Below are positions 41,725 to 50,427 of a DNA stretch of 64,000 nucleotides, piece after piece. How positions within the stretch are numbered: the first letter of the stretch is position 1; each line of letters begins with the position of its first letter. The position numbers and the translations under genes are program-made. Location: contig NZ_CP159834.1 of the NCBI RefSeq assembly GCF_047730165.1, forward strand, positions 1,488,001 through 1,552,000. Reading direction: 5' to 3'. The notes below the pieces were generated by a model. The model was not told the DNA's origin. It did not search any database and saw only the letters and a program-made list of their open reading frames with translations. This stretch comes from Patiriisocius sp047730165 (lineage in GTDB: Bacteria; Bacteroidota; Bacteroidia; Flavobacteriales; Flavobacteriaceae).

Positions 41725-44700
41725 CTACGCTTCAGTCAATACCCATTCTCCTTTTGCGATAAGAGGAATAGCTTGCTTATACTTCACTTCCTTAGATTCA
41801 CCACTCATTATGTGCTTGATCGTCACCTTGTCATTACGGCCTATTTTTGGCATTTCACGAGTGATAGTTTCTGTTACTTGACGCTGAGGTTGTGTTTCTC
41901 CTGCATTTCTAGATTGCGCAGAGCGCTCGTCTAGATTCTGAATTTCTGCTTTCTGCTCCTGTGTTTGTTCACGTCTTTCCTCGCGAGCTTCTTTTATCTG
42001 TTGTTGATTCTCTTTAGGTAATTCTCCTTTAAATAAGAATGATAACACCTCCTTATTTACTTTTTCAATCATCTTCTTAAACAATTCAAAAGCTTCAAAC
42101 TTATAGATCAGTAAAGGATCTTTTTGTTCGTGAACCGCTAGTTGTACAGATTGCTTTAACTCATCCATCTTACGAAGGTGTGTTTTCCAAGAGTCATCAA
42201 TAATAGCTAGGGTAATGTTCTTTTCAAAGTCTGTTATTAATTGTTTCCCTTTTGTTTGGTATGCTTTCTCAAGATCTGTAGCGACATTAAGCGTTTTAAC
42301 ACCATCTGTAAAAGGCACTAAAATACGTTTGTATTTATCAGCTTGTGTTTCGTACACATTTTTGATAACTGGAAATGCCATTTCAGCATTACGCTCCATT
42401 TTCTCTTTATAATGAGCAAAAGCAGCTTTATACACTTTACCAGTGATTTCTTGAATCGGTAATTTTTCAAATTCAGCTTCCGTTACTGGAGAGCTTGTTG
42501 AGAAGTAACGAATTAATTCAAACTCAAAGTTTTTGTAATCTTGTGCACCTTTGTTTGCTTCTGTGATTATTTCCGCAGTATCATATACCATATTTGCGAT
42601 ATCAACGCGAAGCCTTTCACCAAAGAGTGCGTTATAACGACGCTTGTAAACCACTTCACGTTGTGCATTCATTACATCATCATACTCTAAAAGGCGTTTA
42701 CGAACCCCAAAGTTATTCTCCTCTACTTTCTTCTGTGCACGCTCAATAGATTTAGAAATCATAGAATGCTGAATCACTTCACCTTCTTTCAATCCCATTC
42801 TATCCATCATCTTAGCGATTCGCTCACTACCAAAAAGTCTCATTAAGTTGTCTTCAAGAGACACGTAAAATTGCGAACTTCCCGGATCTCCTTGACGACC
42901 AGAACGACCTCTTAACTGCCTGTCTACACGTCTAGAGTCGTGACGCTCTGTACCTACGATGGCAAGACCACCAGCTTTTTTTACGGCATCACTTAATTTA
43001 ATATCGGTACCACGACCAGCCATGTTTGTTGCGATAGTAACGACTCCGGCATCACCAGCTTCGGCAACGATATCTGCTTCTTTCTTGTGCATCTTAGCAT
43101 TCAGCGTATTGTGCGTAATACCCCGAATACCCAACATTCTACTCAATAACTCAGAAATTTCTACGGAAGTTGTACCAATTAAGACAGGTCTTCCTTGATT
43201 AGAAAGTTCTGTAACTTCGTCAATAACCGCGTTGTATTTTTCGCGTTTTGTCTTGTAAATTTTGTCTTCTCTATCTTCTCGAGCAATAGGTCTGTTTGTA
43301 GGAATCTCTACTACATCAAGTTTGTAGATTTCCCAAAGCTCCCCTGCTTCAGTAACTGCCGTACCTGTCATACCAGACAGTTTTTTGTACATTCTAAAGT
43401 AGTTCTGTAATGTTACCGTAGCATAGGTTTGTGTAAGTGCTTCAATCTTTACGCTTTCCTTAGCTTCAATTGCTTGGTGAAGTCCGTCACTGTAACGACG
43501 CCCATCCATAATACGACCGGTTTGCTCATCTACGATCATTACTTTATTCTCCATCACGACATACTGCGTGTCTTTTTCAAATAAAGTGTAAGCTTTTAGT
43601 AATTGGTTCAGCGCATGAATACGCTCACTTTTTATTCCGTAGTCGCGGAACAATACTTCTTTCTCTTTAGCTTCCTCTTCTTTTTCTAAACCTTTCTTTT
43701 CAATTTTAGAAATCTCCATCCCAATCTCAGGCATCACAAAAAAGTCTGGATTGTCTGCACCAGATATAAAATCTACCCCTTTATCTGTAAGTTCTATCTG
43801 GTTATTTTTTTCTTCAATTACAAAGTAAAGCTCTGCATCAATCTTAGGCATCTCACGGTTATTGTCTGCCATGTAGGTGTTCTCCGTTTTTTGCAAAATC
43901 TGGCGAACTCCATCTTCAGAAAGAAATTTGATAAGTGCTTTATTCTTTGGTAAACCTCTGTATACTCTTAATAATTGGAAACCACCTTCTTTAGCGTCTC
44001 CCTCTTTGATTAGTTTTTTAGCATCCGATAGTACGCCCGTAAGATACTTACGTTGTACATCTACAATATCTTGAATTTTTGGTTTCAGTTCGTTAAACTC
44101 GTGACGATCGCCATCAGTTACTTGGCCAGAAATGATAAGCGGTGTTCTTGCATCATCAATTAACACACTATCTACCTCATCAACAATCGCATAGTGGTGC
44201 GGTCGTTGAACAAGATCTCCAGTAGCGTGCGCCATATTATCACGCAGGTAGTCAAAACCAAATTCGTTATTCGTACCATATGTAATATCTGCGTTATAGG
44301 CAGCACGACGTTCATCACTGTTAGGTCTGTGATAATCTATACAATCGATACTCATCCCGTGAAACTGAAAAATAGGAGCCATCCAGGCGCTATCACGTTT
44401 TGCTAGGTAATCATTTACTGTTACTAAGTGTACACCGTGACCAGCAAGCGCATTAAGGTAAACAGGCAAGGTTGCCACTAGTGTTTTACCCTCTCCCGTA
44501 TGCATCTCTGCTACTTTACCTTGATGCAATGCAACACCACCTACGAGCTGCACGTCATAATGTATCATATCCCAAGTGATCTCTTTTCCTGCGGCATCCC
44601 AGGAGTTTTGATAAATAGCTTGATCACCATCTAAGGCAACATACGCTTTCTCTCCACTTAATTCACGGTCAAATGCAGATGCAGTAACCGTTAAGGTTTT

Positions 44701-45078
44701 GTTTTCTTTAAAACGTCTCGCTGTTTCTTTGATTACAGCGAAAGCTTCTGGAAGAATTGTGTCTAAAGTGATTTTTTCTACCTCGTAGACTTCTTTTTTA
44801 ACTGCATCTATTTCATTGTAGATATCTTCTTTTTTGTCGATATCTTCTTCAGCATCCGCATCCACTTTCAATTTGTCTATTTTAGACTGAAGTGCTGCTT
44901 GATCGTCTTTAATTATTTTTCTGAAATATTCTGACTTCGCTCTAAGCTCATCAAGAGATAACTTAGTCATAGCGTCTTCAAAGCTTTTTACCTTGTCTAC
45001 GTATGGTTGTATTTCGCTAATGTCTTGTTTGGATTTATCTCCAACAAATACTTTTAAAAGGTTGTCTAAAAATGCCAT
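41725..45078 (-). CDS. secA: Preprotein translocase ATPase SecA
   Basis: 1117 residues from the ATG at 45078 (MAFLDNLLKVFVGDKSKQD); a longer reading would place 28 odd residues in front. Walker A MHTGEGKTLVA, Walker B VDEVDS, the helicase motifs TNMAGRGTDIKLSD and GLAIVGTERHDSRRVDRQLRGRSGRQGD (seen in parts) and the scaffold helix region follow in order. It is longer than the E. coli enzyme (901), with inserts common in Bacteroidota, for example residues about 60-100 and a long linker to the C-terminus. There is no zinc-binding SecB tail; it ends in a small domain GRNDKVTIKHIMSGESKEVKY. It drives Sec export with SecDF (53.5 kb). Confidence 0.96.
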   Translation of the reverse strand: MAFLDNLLKVFVGDKSKQDISEIQPYVDKVKSFEDAMTKLSLDELRAKSEYFRKIIKDDQAALQSKIDKLKVDADAEEDIDKKEDIYNEIDAVKKEVYEVEKITLDTILPEAFAVIKETARRFKENKTLTVTASAFDRELSGEKAYVALDGDQAIYQNSWDAAGKEITWDMIHYDVQLVGGVALHQGKVAEMHTGEGKTLVATLPVYLNALAGHGVHLVTVNDYLAKRDSAWMAPIFQFHGMSIDCIDYHRPNSDERRAAYNADITYGTNNEFGFDYLRDNMAHATGDLVQRPHHYAIVDEVDSVLIDDARTPLIISGQVTDGDRHEFNELKPKIQDIVDVQRKYLTGVLSDAKKLIKEGDAKEGGFQLLRVYRGLPKNKALIKFLSEDGVRQILQKTENTYMADNNREMPKIDAELYFVIEEKNNQIELTDKGVDFISGADNPDFFVMPEIGMEISKIEKKGLEKEEEAKEKEVLFRDYGIKSERIHALNQLLKAYTLFEKDTQYVVMENKVMIVDEQTGRIMDGRRYSDGLHQAIEAKESVKIEALTQTYATVTLQNYFRMYKKLSGMTGTAVTEAGELWEIYKLDVVEIPTNRPIAREDREDKIYKTKREKYNAVIDEVTELSNQGRPVLIGTTSVEISELLSRMLGIRGITHNTLNAKMHKKEADIVAEAGDAGVVTIATNMAGRGTDIKLSDAVKKAGGLAIVGTERHDSRRVDRQLRGRSGRQGDPGSSQFYVSLEDNLMRLFGSERIAKMMDRMGLKEGEVIQHSMISKSIERAQKKVEENNFGVRKRLLEYDDVMNAQREVVYKRRYNALFGERLRVDIANMVYDTAEIITEANKGAQDYKNFEFELIRYFSTSSPVTEAEFEKLPIQEITGKVYKAAFAHYKEKMERNAEMAFPVIKNVYETQADKYKRILVPFTDGVKTLNVATDLEKAYQTKGKQLITDFEKNITLAIIDDSWKTHLRKMDELKQSVQLAVHEQKDPLLIYKFEAFELFKKMIEKVNKEVLSFLFKGELPKENQQQIKEAREERREQTQEQKAEIQNLDERSAQSRNAGETQPQRQVTETITREMPKIGRNDKVTIKHIMSGESKEVKYKQAIPLIAKGEWVLTEA

Positions 45079-45221
45079 TTTTTTGGTTTTATAGGTAGCT
45101 CCTATGTGGAGCGATGTTGTTGTGTTCAAGGGCGTTTGTCCTCGCCATAATAAGGAATACAAAAAAACTGAAAAAAAACCGCTATCCCAAAAGGTTTGCC
45201 GTTTATTAGTTCAGTATTTTG

Positions 45222-45249
45222 AAAAAAAAAGCCGCTGTAAATCAGCGGC
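45222..45249 (-). terminator. Terminator of the DUF2795 gene
   Basis: GCCGCTG (45231-45237) pairs with CAGCGGC (45243-45249). On the minus strand it follows the DUF2795 stop and is followed by nine Ts, which isolates that gene from secA downstream. Confidence 0.9.
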
Positions 45250-45296
45250 GTTTGTCTTTTATATAATTCGGAATAATTTAATTAAATTTTCCCTGA

Positions 45297-45518
45297 TTAA
45301 TATTCATCTTCATTCCACAAATAGTCTTCATCTGTAGGGTAGTCGGGCCAGATTTCATCTATCGAGTCGTAAGAATCACCTTCGTCTTCTATAGATTGTA
45401 GATTTTCTACAACCTCAAGAGGAGCTCCAGTTCTAATCGCGTAATCGATTAATTCGTCTTTTGTTGCCGGCCACGGCGCATCACTTAGGTAAGATGCTAA
45501 TTCTAATGTCCAGTACAT
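45297..45518 (-). CDS. DUF2795 family small protein
   Basis: 73 residues starting at the ATG 45518: MYWTLELASYLSDAPWPATK, then DELIDYAIRTGAPLEVVENL and an acidic, aromatic tail (DEIWPDYPTDEDYLW). The DUF2795 pattern (PWPATKDELIDYA, PxEVVENLQ) is clear. The longer reading from 45569 is excluded, because the promoter -33 element lies on that codon. The function is unknown; the fold is a short helical module related to DNA-associated or regulatory proteins, which is weak inference. It lies between the adenosyltransferase and secA genes on the same strand, with its own promoter and terminator. Confidence 0.9.
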   Translation of the reverse strand: MYWTLELASYLSDAPWPATKDELIDYAIRTGAPLEVVENLQSIEDEGDSYDSIDEIWPDYPTDEDYLWNEDEY

Positions 45519-45539
45519 AAAATGCTGTTTAATTTTGTG

Positions 45540-45569
45540 CAAAAATAATTTTTTAACTGAACTAGCCAA
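45540..45569 (-). promoter_or_regulatory. Promoter of the DUF2795 gene
   Basis: Minus-strand TTG (45567-45569), a spacer of exactly 19 bp, then TATTTTTG (45540-45547): a full Bacteroidota -33/-7 promoter. The leader to the ATG at 45518 is about 15 nt. Confidence 0.75.
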
Positions 45570-45655
45570 GTAAATTGGTGATTATTTATGCGATATTTAT
45601 AAGAACGTTTTTAAGTAATTGATTATAAGAGGATTACTTCTGAAATCTTAATTTT

Positions 45656-46228
45656 TTAAAACTTCTCCGGAATCCATTTAACTTCGTCAGCTTTTAGGTC
45701 TAAAGACAACTTCCGTGCCAAGACAAATAGGTAGTCAGATAGTCGGTTTAGGTATTTAATAACCCGCTCATCTGTAGGTTCTACTTCGTGTAGGTGCGTT
45801 GCTAAACGTTCTGCTCTGCGACACACACAGCGCGCTACGTGACAATGTGACACGGTAGGATGTCCGCCAGGTAATACAAAATGAGTCATAGGTGGGAGGC
45901 GCTCGTTCATCACATCCATTTCTTTCTCCAGCAATTCAATTTCTTCTTCACTAATTTTAGAAATATTAAGGCGCTCTTTTCCGTTTTTAAGTAACTCTTT
46001 TTCTGGGGGTGTTGCTAAAATAGCCCCCACCGTAAAGAGTTTGTTTTGAATATGCGCCAAAATTTCTTTACTTCGAGGATCCATATCTTGATCTCGCAAA
46101 AGACCGATGTATGAATTTAGTTCATCCACAGTTCCGTAGCTTTCAATACGTATGTGATGCTTAGGCACACGAGTCCCGCCAAATAATGCGGTGGTTCCCT
46201 TGTCTCCTGTTTTTGTGTATACTTTCAT
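45656..46228 (-). CDS. pduO: Cob(I)alamin adenosyltransferase, PduO type
   Basis: 190 residues of the five-helix PduO fold. ATP and cobalamin site marks: TKTGDKGTTALFGGTRVPK at the N-terminus, ESYGTVDELNSYIGLLRDQ, HFVLPGGHP, and the helix CHVARCVCRRAERLATHL with the catalytic arginines, then YLNRLSDYLFVLAR. It converts cob(I)alamin to adenosylcobalamin, the cofactor used by IcmF (476-3901), and works with MeaB (35315-36400). A small membrane protein gene lies 49 bp upstream on the same strand, so the two may be one unit. Confidence 0.95.
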   Translation of the reverse strand: MKVYTKTGDKGTTALFGGTRVPKHHIRIESYGTVDELNSYIGLLRDQDMDPRSKEILAHIQNKLFTVGAILATPPEKELLKNGKERLNISKISEEEIELLEKEMDVMNERLPPMTHFVLPGGHPTVSHCHVARCVCRRAERLATHLHEVEPTDERVIKYLNRLSDYLFVLARKLSLDLKADEVKWIPEKF

Positions 46229-46277
46229 ATTTTTTTTAATTTCATCATAAGTTAAGTAGCTTTTTTTGATTCACAAC

Positions 46278-46439
46278 TCACGATTTTTTTGATTGTTCAT
46301 CCTTTTTTCTGTCGTAGTAGGTCTTCTTGAAATTGCGTGTTTTTCTGTTTTTCTTGACAGATTTATTCTTCTTTAAGTTTACGAGAAAAATAATGAGCAA
46401 CACGCCTGCAATTGCTAAGTAAATGTATAAGGAATCCAT
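46278..46439 (-). CDS. Small single-pass membrane protein with basic tail
   Basis: 53 residues from the ATG at 46439: DSLYIYLAIAGVLLIIFLVN forms one membrane helix and the rest is extremely basic (Lys/Arg-rich KKNKSVKKNRKTRNFKKTYY, then DRKKDEQ). A longer reading from 46484 would add 15 hydrophobic residues; I prefer the shorter one because it gives a normal N-in/C-in single-pass layout. There is no named family that I can recall. It lies before the adenosyltransferase gene on the same strand. Confidence 0.65.
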   Translation of the reverse strand: MDSLYIYLAIAGVLLIIFLVNLKKNKSVKKNRKTRNFKKTYYDRKKDEQSKKS

Positions 46440-46636
46440 AGCTGTAAAAATAAGAAAAATTTTTGCGGATAAAATCACAAACAAAGCTCCTTACACTTTA
46501 TCAAGGGAATGGTGTGCTCCGCATTTATTGCGGGATTTAATTTTGGGAGCCTATGTGCAATCGAATTAGGTATTATCAACCCCTAAACTAGGAGGGCGTT
46601 GTAGCTGCTAGCGATATTTTAATTTTTAGCCTAAAC

Positions 46637-46689
46637 CTCCCTTTGGGAGGGTCAAACTTTTCAAGGCTGTAAGCCGCAGATAAAGTTTG
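46637..46689. repeat. Structured intergenic repeat-like region before queE
   Basis: It contains CCTCCC/GGGAGG (46637-46651), a GGCT/AGCC hairpin and an outer CAAACTTT (46653-46660) / AAAGTTTG (46682-46689) stem. The C-rich and G-rich style (CCTAAACC, GGAGGG) recalls short interspersed repeats common in flavobacteria. The last TTTG of the outer stem is the -33 element of the queE promoter. Confidence 0.5.
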
Positions 46690-46716
46690 GTGAGGGATTC
46701 AAACATGGTATCTTTG
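46686..46716 (+). promoter_or_regulatory. Promoter of queE
   Basis: TTTG (46686-46689), 19-bp spacer, TATCTTTG (46709-46716): an ideal Bacteroidota promoter. The expected transcription start falls at about 46722-46724, almost on the ATG at 46723, so the mRNA is leaderless or nearly so. Earlier in-frame starts (46687, 46705) lie in the promoter and are excluded. Confidence 0.75.
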
Positions 46717-46722
46717 CCACCT

Positions 46723-47352
46723 ATGCAAAAGGAGTTAAAAGAACAAGTGGATAAAGGAGTGGTGCTTCCATTAATGGAAGAATTCTATACGATTCAGGGT
46801 GAAGGTTATTTTAAAGGAACCGCGGCTTATTTTATTAGAATAGGAGGGTGCGATGTAGGATGCCATTGGTGCGATGTAAAGGAGAGTTGGAATCCGGATA
46901 TTCACCCGCCTACTTCGATTGAGGCGATTGCAGAGAATGCTGCTAAGTATTCTAAAACGATTGTAATCACAGGGGGCGAACCTTTAATGTGGGATATGAA
47001 CCCGCTTACGGAGTTATTAAAATCTAAAGGAGTAAATACACATATTGAAACTTCTGGAGCCTACACATTAAGTGGTACCTGGGATTGGATTTGTCTTTCT
47101 CCAAAAAAAATGAAGTTACCGACTCCTGAGGTTTATGACGCGGCGCACGAGTTAAAGGTTATTGTCTATAATAAAGATGATTTTCGTTTTGCTGAAGAGC
47201 AAGCTGCTAAAGTAAATGACAACTGCAAGTTATTCTTGCAGCCAGAATGGAGTAAGCGTGATAAGATGATTCCAGAAATAGTAGCGTATGTAATGGAAAA
47301 CCCTCAGTGGGTAGTGTCTTTGCAGACACATAAATATCTTAATATACCATAA
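46723..47352 (+). CDS. queE: 7-carboxy-7-deazaguanine synthase QueE (radical SAM)
   Basis: 209 residues starting at the ATG 46723 (MQKELKEQVDKGVVLPLMEE). The radical SAM cluster motif CDVGCHWCD follows EFYTIQGEGYFKGTAAYFIRIG, as in QueE, and the SAM-binding region has VITGGEPLMW and HIETSGAY. It converts 6-carboxytetrahydropterin into 7-carboxy-7-deazaguanine on the way to preQ0 and queuosine. It starts straight after its promoter. Pterin supply comes from folE (61026-61703), which is in the same window but not in the same operon. It converges on the DUF2911 gene through a shared terminator. Confidence 0.95.
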   Translation: MQKELKEQVDKGVVLPLMEEFYTIQGEGYFKGTAAYFIRIGGCDVGCHWCDVKESWNPDIHPPTSIEAIAENAAKYSKTIVITGGEPLMWDMNPLTELLKSKGVNTHIETSGAYTLSGTWDWICLSPKKMKLPTPEVYDAAHELKVIVYNKDDFRFAEEQAAKVNDNCKLFLQPEWSKRDKMIPEIVAYVMENPQWVVSLQTHKYLNIP

Positions 47353-47382
47353 AAAAAAGCCACTCAATGAGTGGCTTTTTTT
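47352..47382. terminator. Bidirectional terminator between queE and the DUF2911 gene
   Basis: GCCACTC (47359-47365) pairs with GAGTGGC (47369-47375) around a 3-nt AAT loop, with A7-8 and T7 flanks giving a 14-bp perfect stem. It begins on the last base of the queE stop codon. Confidence 0.9.
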
Positions 47383-47402
47383 AATACTTTAGGCTGCGGC
47401 GA

Positions 47403-47978
47403 TTATTGCTTCATCAAAACCGTTGCGCTTTGTTTAGTAGGGGTCATTATTGTTTTAGTTCTTAAATTTCCCCATCCCATATACATTGCTATATCGTTCT
47501 TTTCTTTTGTAAAAGCAATTGAAAAAGCTTCTAGCTTTTCTTCATCCTTCATCTTTTCAGAGCTGATGCGTACGACATCGTTTTTCTTATTGTAATAATA
47601 AGATCCCCAAACATTAAGATCAGTGCTCAAAATTGTTATCCAGCTTGTCTCTCCTGGTATTGTGTACATCGTGTAGGTTCCTTTTTTAACCAACTGCTTA
47701 CCTAGCATCATATCTTGATACAGCGTGATCTCTGCTGCTTCGTTAGCTCCAGTTCTCCAAACGTCGCCATTAGGCGCTAGTTTTGATATTGGGCGATCTT
47801 TAAGTTGTGGTCTACCGTAAGTTACTTTCACCATTTTGTTAGCATCCTTATAGTCAGATGGGTAGGTTGCTTGATCCATTGGGCTTTTGTCTAGAGGGCT
47901 GAATTCTTGAGCCGCTACATTTGTAGAAATAAGCGCTACTAGTGTTATGACTAGGGCGCTAAAAATTGATTTTTTCAT
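47403..47978 (-). CDS. DUF2911 family exported protein
   Basis: 191 residues with a signal peptide (SIFSALVITLVALISTNVAA). The DUF2911 marks are VTYGRPQLKDRPI, APNGDVWRTGANEAAEITLY, KKGTYTMYTIPGETSWITIL and YYYNKKNDVVRIS, all in the beta-rich core. The role is unknown; the family is frequent in Bacteroidota. It converges on queE. A likely promoter lies about 85 bp upstream, so the leader is rather long. Confidence 0.93.
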   Translation of the reverse strand: MKKSIFSALVITLVALISTNVAAQEFSPLDKSPMDQATYPSDYKDANKMVKVTYGRPQLKDRPISKLAPNGDVWRTGANEAAEITLYQDMMLGKQLVKKGTYTMYTIPGETSWITILSTDLNVWGSYYYNKKNDVVRISSEKMKDEEKLEAFSIAFTKEKNDIAMYMGWGNLRTKTIMTPTKQSATVLMKQ

Positions 47979-48062
47979 GTGTGAGATATTAGAGGTTAGT
48001 GATTATTTATATTCAATTTGTCTTAAAAAAGTTCTAAAGCTTTCGCTGTAACTTCGTTTGCC

Positions 48063-48070
48063 CAAAAATA
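48063..48070 (-). promoter_or_regulatory. Putative -7 element of the DUF2911 gene
   Basis: On the minus strand TATTTTTG matches TAnnTTTG, 85 bp before the ATG at 47978. The nearest TTG upstream is 25 bp away, a poor spacing. Confidence 0.35.
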
Positions 48071-48162
48071 GAGAAAAAATTCATCTTTTTTTTCACAATA
48101 GTTTGTTAATAACTTACTGCTGCTCAAAGCGCCAAAGCTCCTTATTTAATAATGCTTTTGGT

Positions 48163-48170
48163 TATATTTG
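48163..48170 (+). promoter_or_regulatory. Promoter -7 element of gyrB
   Basis: TATATTTG matches TAnnTTTG. From it the leader to the gyrB ATG at 48327 would be about 150 nt, unusually long for this window. Confidence 0.5.
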
Positions 48171-48182
48171 TTTGATTCTGAA

Positions 48183-48318
48183 ATGTGTCTGATTCAGGTA
48201 GGTTTAGTGAATTTAAATTCTATTGGTTTTATCGCATTTCCGAAGTACAAATTGACAAACGATTAATACAGAAAACCAGTCTTTTGCTGGTTTATTATAA
48301 TGATATCCGCACGAGCGG
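48183..48318 (+). promoter_or_regulatory. gyrB leader with short upstream ORF and two hairpins
   Basis: A 27-codon ORF (48183-48266: MCLIQVGLVNLNSIGFIAF, then PKYKLTND and TAA) is followed 6 nt later by a hairpin AAACCAG/CTGGTTT (48273-48293) and then by CCGC/GCGG (48307-48318), 8 nt before the gyrB start. The order resembles a translation-linked attenuator. Translation of the ORF is not proven. Confidence 0.35.
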
Positions 48319-48326
48319 GACTTACT

Positions 48327-50267
48327 ATGAGCGAAGAAAAAAACAAAGGGAATTACGGCGCAGATCAAATTCAGGCATTAGAGGGAATGGAGCACGTGCG
48401 TATGCGTCCATCGATGTATATCGGAGATGTAGGAGTGCGAGGTTTACACCATCTTGTGTATGAGGTTGTGGACAACTCAATTGATGAAGCACTTGCTGGG
48501 CATTGTGATCTGGTGAATGTTTGGATTAATGAAGATAACAGTGTAACTGTAAAGGATAATGGTCGTGGTATTCCTGTAGATATTCATAAAAAAGAAGGTG
48601 TTTCTGCCCTACAGGTAGTGATGACAAAAATTGGTGCAGGAGGTAAATTTGATAAAGACAGTTACAAAGTGTCTGGTGGACTGCACGGGGTAGGAGTTTC
48701 TGTTGTGAACGCACTTTCATCTTTACTAAAGGCTACCGTATATCGTGACGGAAAAGTCTATGAGCAGGAATATGAGCGCGGAAAATCTATGTACCCGGTA
48801 AAGCAGGTGGGCGAGACAGAGGAGCGAGGGACTTTAGTAACCTTCAGGCCCGATGAGCAGATATTTCAGCAAACAATAGAGTATAACTATGACACCCTTG
48901 CAAGCAGATTAAGAGAGCTTTCTTATCTGAATAAGGGTATCACCATCACCATAGAAGATCGTCGCTTTACAGAAGAGAATGGTGATTTTAAAGGTGAGAC
49001 TTTTCACTCTACAGAGGGGCTTAAAGAATTTATCCGTTTTCTAGATGGAAACCGTGAGATGTTGATCGCAGATGTTATCTCTATGGAAGGAGAGAAGAAC
49101 GATATTCCTGTGGAGGTTGCGATGGTGTACAATACATCATATAGTGAGAACCTACACTCGTATGTGAATAATATTAACACACACGAAGGTGGAACCCATT
49201 TATCTGGTTTCAGACGTGGGTTGACACATACTTTAAAGAAGTATGCAGATGCTTCTGGTATGCTAGATAAGCTGAAGTTTGATATTACAGGTGATGACTT
49301 TAGAGAAGGGTTAACAGCTATTATTTCTGTAAAGGTACAGGAGCCTCAGTTTGAAGGACAAACAAAAACAAAATTAGGGAACAGAGAAGTGTCTAGTGCA
49401 GTAAGCCAAGCGGTTTCTGAAATGCTAGAAAACTATCTAGAAGAAAACCCTAATGATGCTAAGACTATCGTACAAAAAGTAATCCTTGCAGCAACGGCGA
49501 GACATGCAGCGCGTAAAGCCCGTGAAATGGTACAGCGAAAAACTGTGATGAGCGGTGGAGGTTTGCCAGGAAAACTATCTGATTGCTCTGAGCAAGATCC
49601 TGAAAAATGTGAAGTGTTTCTTGTGGAGGGAGATTCGGCAGGTGGTACGGCAAAGCAGGGTCGTGATCGTAATTTTCAGGCTATTTTGCCATTACGTGGT
49701 AAGATCTTGAACGTAGAGAAAGCGATGCAGCACAAAGTATTTGAGAACGAAGAGATACGAAATATTTTTACAGCACTCGGTGTTACCATTGGTACAGAAG
49801 AAGATAGCAAAGCTCTAAACTTAGCAAAACTAAGATATCATAAAGTAGTTATTATGTGTGATGCCGATGTAGATGGTAGTCACATTTCTACCTTAATATT
49901 AACCTTTTTCTTTAGGTATATGAAAGAACTGGTAGAGGGAGGGTATGTGTATATCGCAACTCCACCTTTATATTTAGTGAAGAAAGGTGCTAAAAAGGAG
50001 TATGCTTGGAATGATAAAGACCGTGATATGTTAAATGAGAAGTTTGGCGGAAGCGCTTCTATCCAGCGTTACAAGGGTCTTGGAGAGATGAATGCAAGCC
50101 AATTATGGGATACTACAATGAATCCAGAATTTAGAACGCTACGCCAAGTGGCCATTGATAATGGTACAGAGGCAGATAGAATATTCTCCATGCTTATGGG
50201 TGATGAGGTGCCGCCAAGACGTGAGTTTATTGAGAAAAATGCAGTATATGCAAACATAGACGCCTAG
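48327..50267 (+). CDS. gyrB: DNA gyrase subunit B
   Basis: 646 residues from the ATG at 48327 (MSEEKNKGNYGADQIQALEG). GHKL ATPase marks: RMRPSMYIGD, VVDNSIDEALAGH, VKDNGRGIPVD and GGLHGVGVSVVNALS; the transducer follows with QTKTKLGNREV. The TOPRIM domain has EVFLVEGDSAGGTAKQGRDR and VIMCDADVDGSHI, and the C-terminal tail QRYKGLGEMNASQLWDTTMN is standard. The short length (no 170-residue insert as in E. coli) is normal for Bacteroidota. Gyrase introduces negative supercoils with GyrA. A bipartite terminator follows. Confidence 0.97.
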   Translation: MSEEKNKGNYGADQIQALEGMEHVRMRPSMYIGDVGVRGLHHLVYEVVDNSIDEALAGHCDLVNVWINEDNSVTVKDNGRGIPVDIHKKEGVSALQVVMTKIGAGGKFDKDSYKVSGGLHGVGVSVVNALSSLLKATVYRDGKVYEQEYERGKSMYPVKQVGETEERGTLVTFRPDEQIFQQTIEYNYDTLASRLRELSYLNKGITITIEDRRFTEENGDFKGETFHSTEGLKEFIRFLDGNREMLIADVISMEGEKNDIPVEVAMVYNTSYSENLHSYVNNINTHEGGTHLSGFRRGLTHTLKKYADASGMLDKLKFDITGDDFREGLTAIISVKVQEPQFEGQTKTKLGNREVSSAVSQAVSEMLENYLEENPNDAKTIVQKVILAATARHAARKAREMVQRKTVMSGGGLPGKLSDCSEQDPEKCEVFLVEGDSAGGTAKQGRDRNFQAILPLRGKILNVEKAMQHKVFENEEIRNIFTALGVTIGTEEDSKALNLAKLRYHKVVIMCDADVDGSHISTLILTFFFRYMKELVEGGYVYIATPPLYLVKKGAKKEYAWNDKDRDMLNEKFGGSASIQRYKGLGEMNASQLWDTTMNPEFRTLRQVAIDNGTEADRIFSMLMGDEVPPRREFIEKNAVYANIDA

Positions 50268-50289
50268 ACGTATTTGTTTAAATTAATTG

Positions 50290-50335
50290 AAACCGCTTGA
50301 TGCTGAACTTGATTCAGGGTCTGAGCGGTTTTTTT
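50290..50335 (+). terminator. Terminator of gyrB with repeat-like loop
   Basis: AAACCGCT (50290-50297) pairs with AGCGGTTT (50324-50331) and a T-tract follows. The loop carries an inner CTGAA/TTCAG hairpin whose sequence (TGCTGAACTTGATTCAG) matches a dispersed repeat type widespread in flavobacteria. Confidence 0.85.
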
Positions 50336-50427
50336 ATACATAGTATTGGGTACTTTTCTTCCTGAAATATTCTGTACATTTATAATATTAATTAATTAAC
50401 TAAGCTAACTAACTAACAATGTGATAT

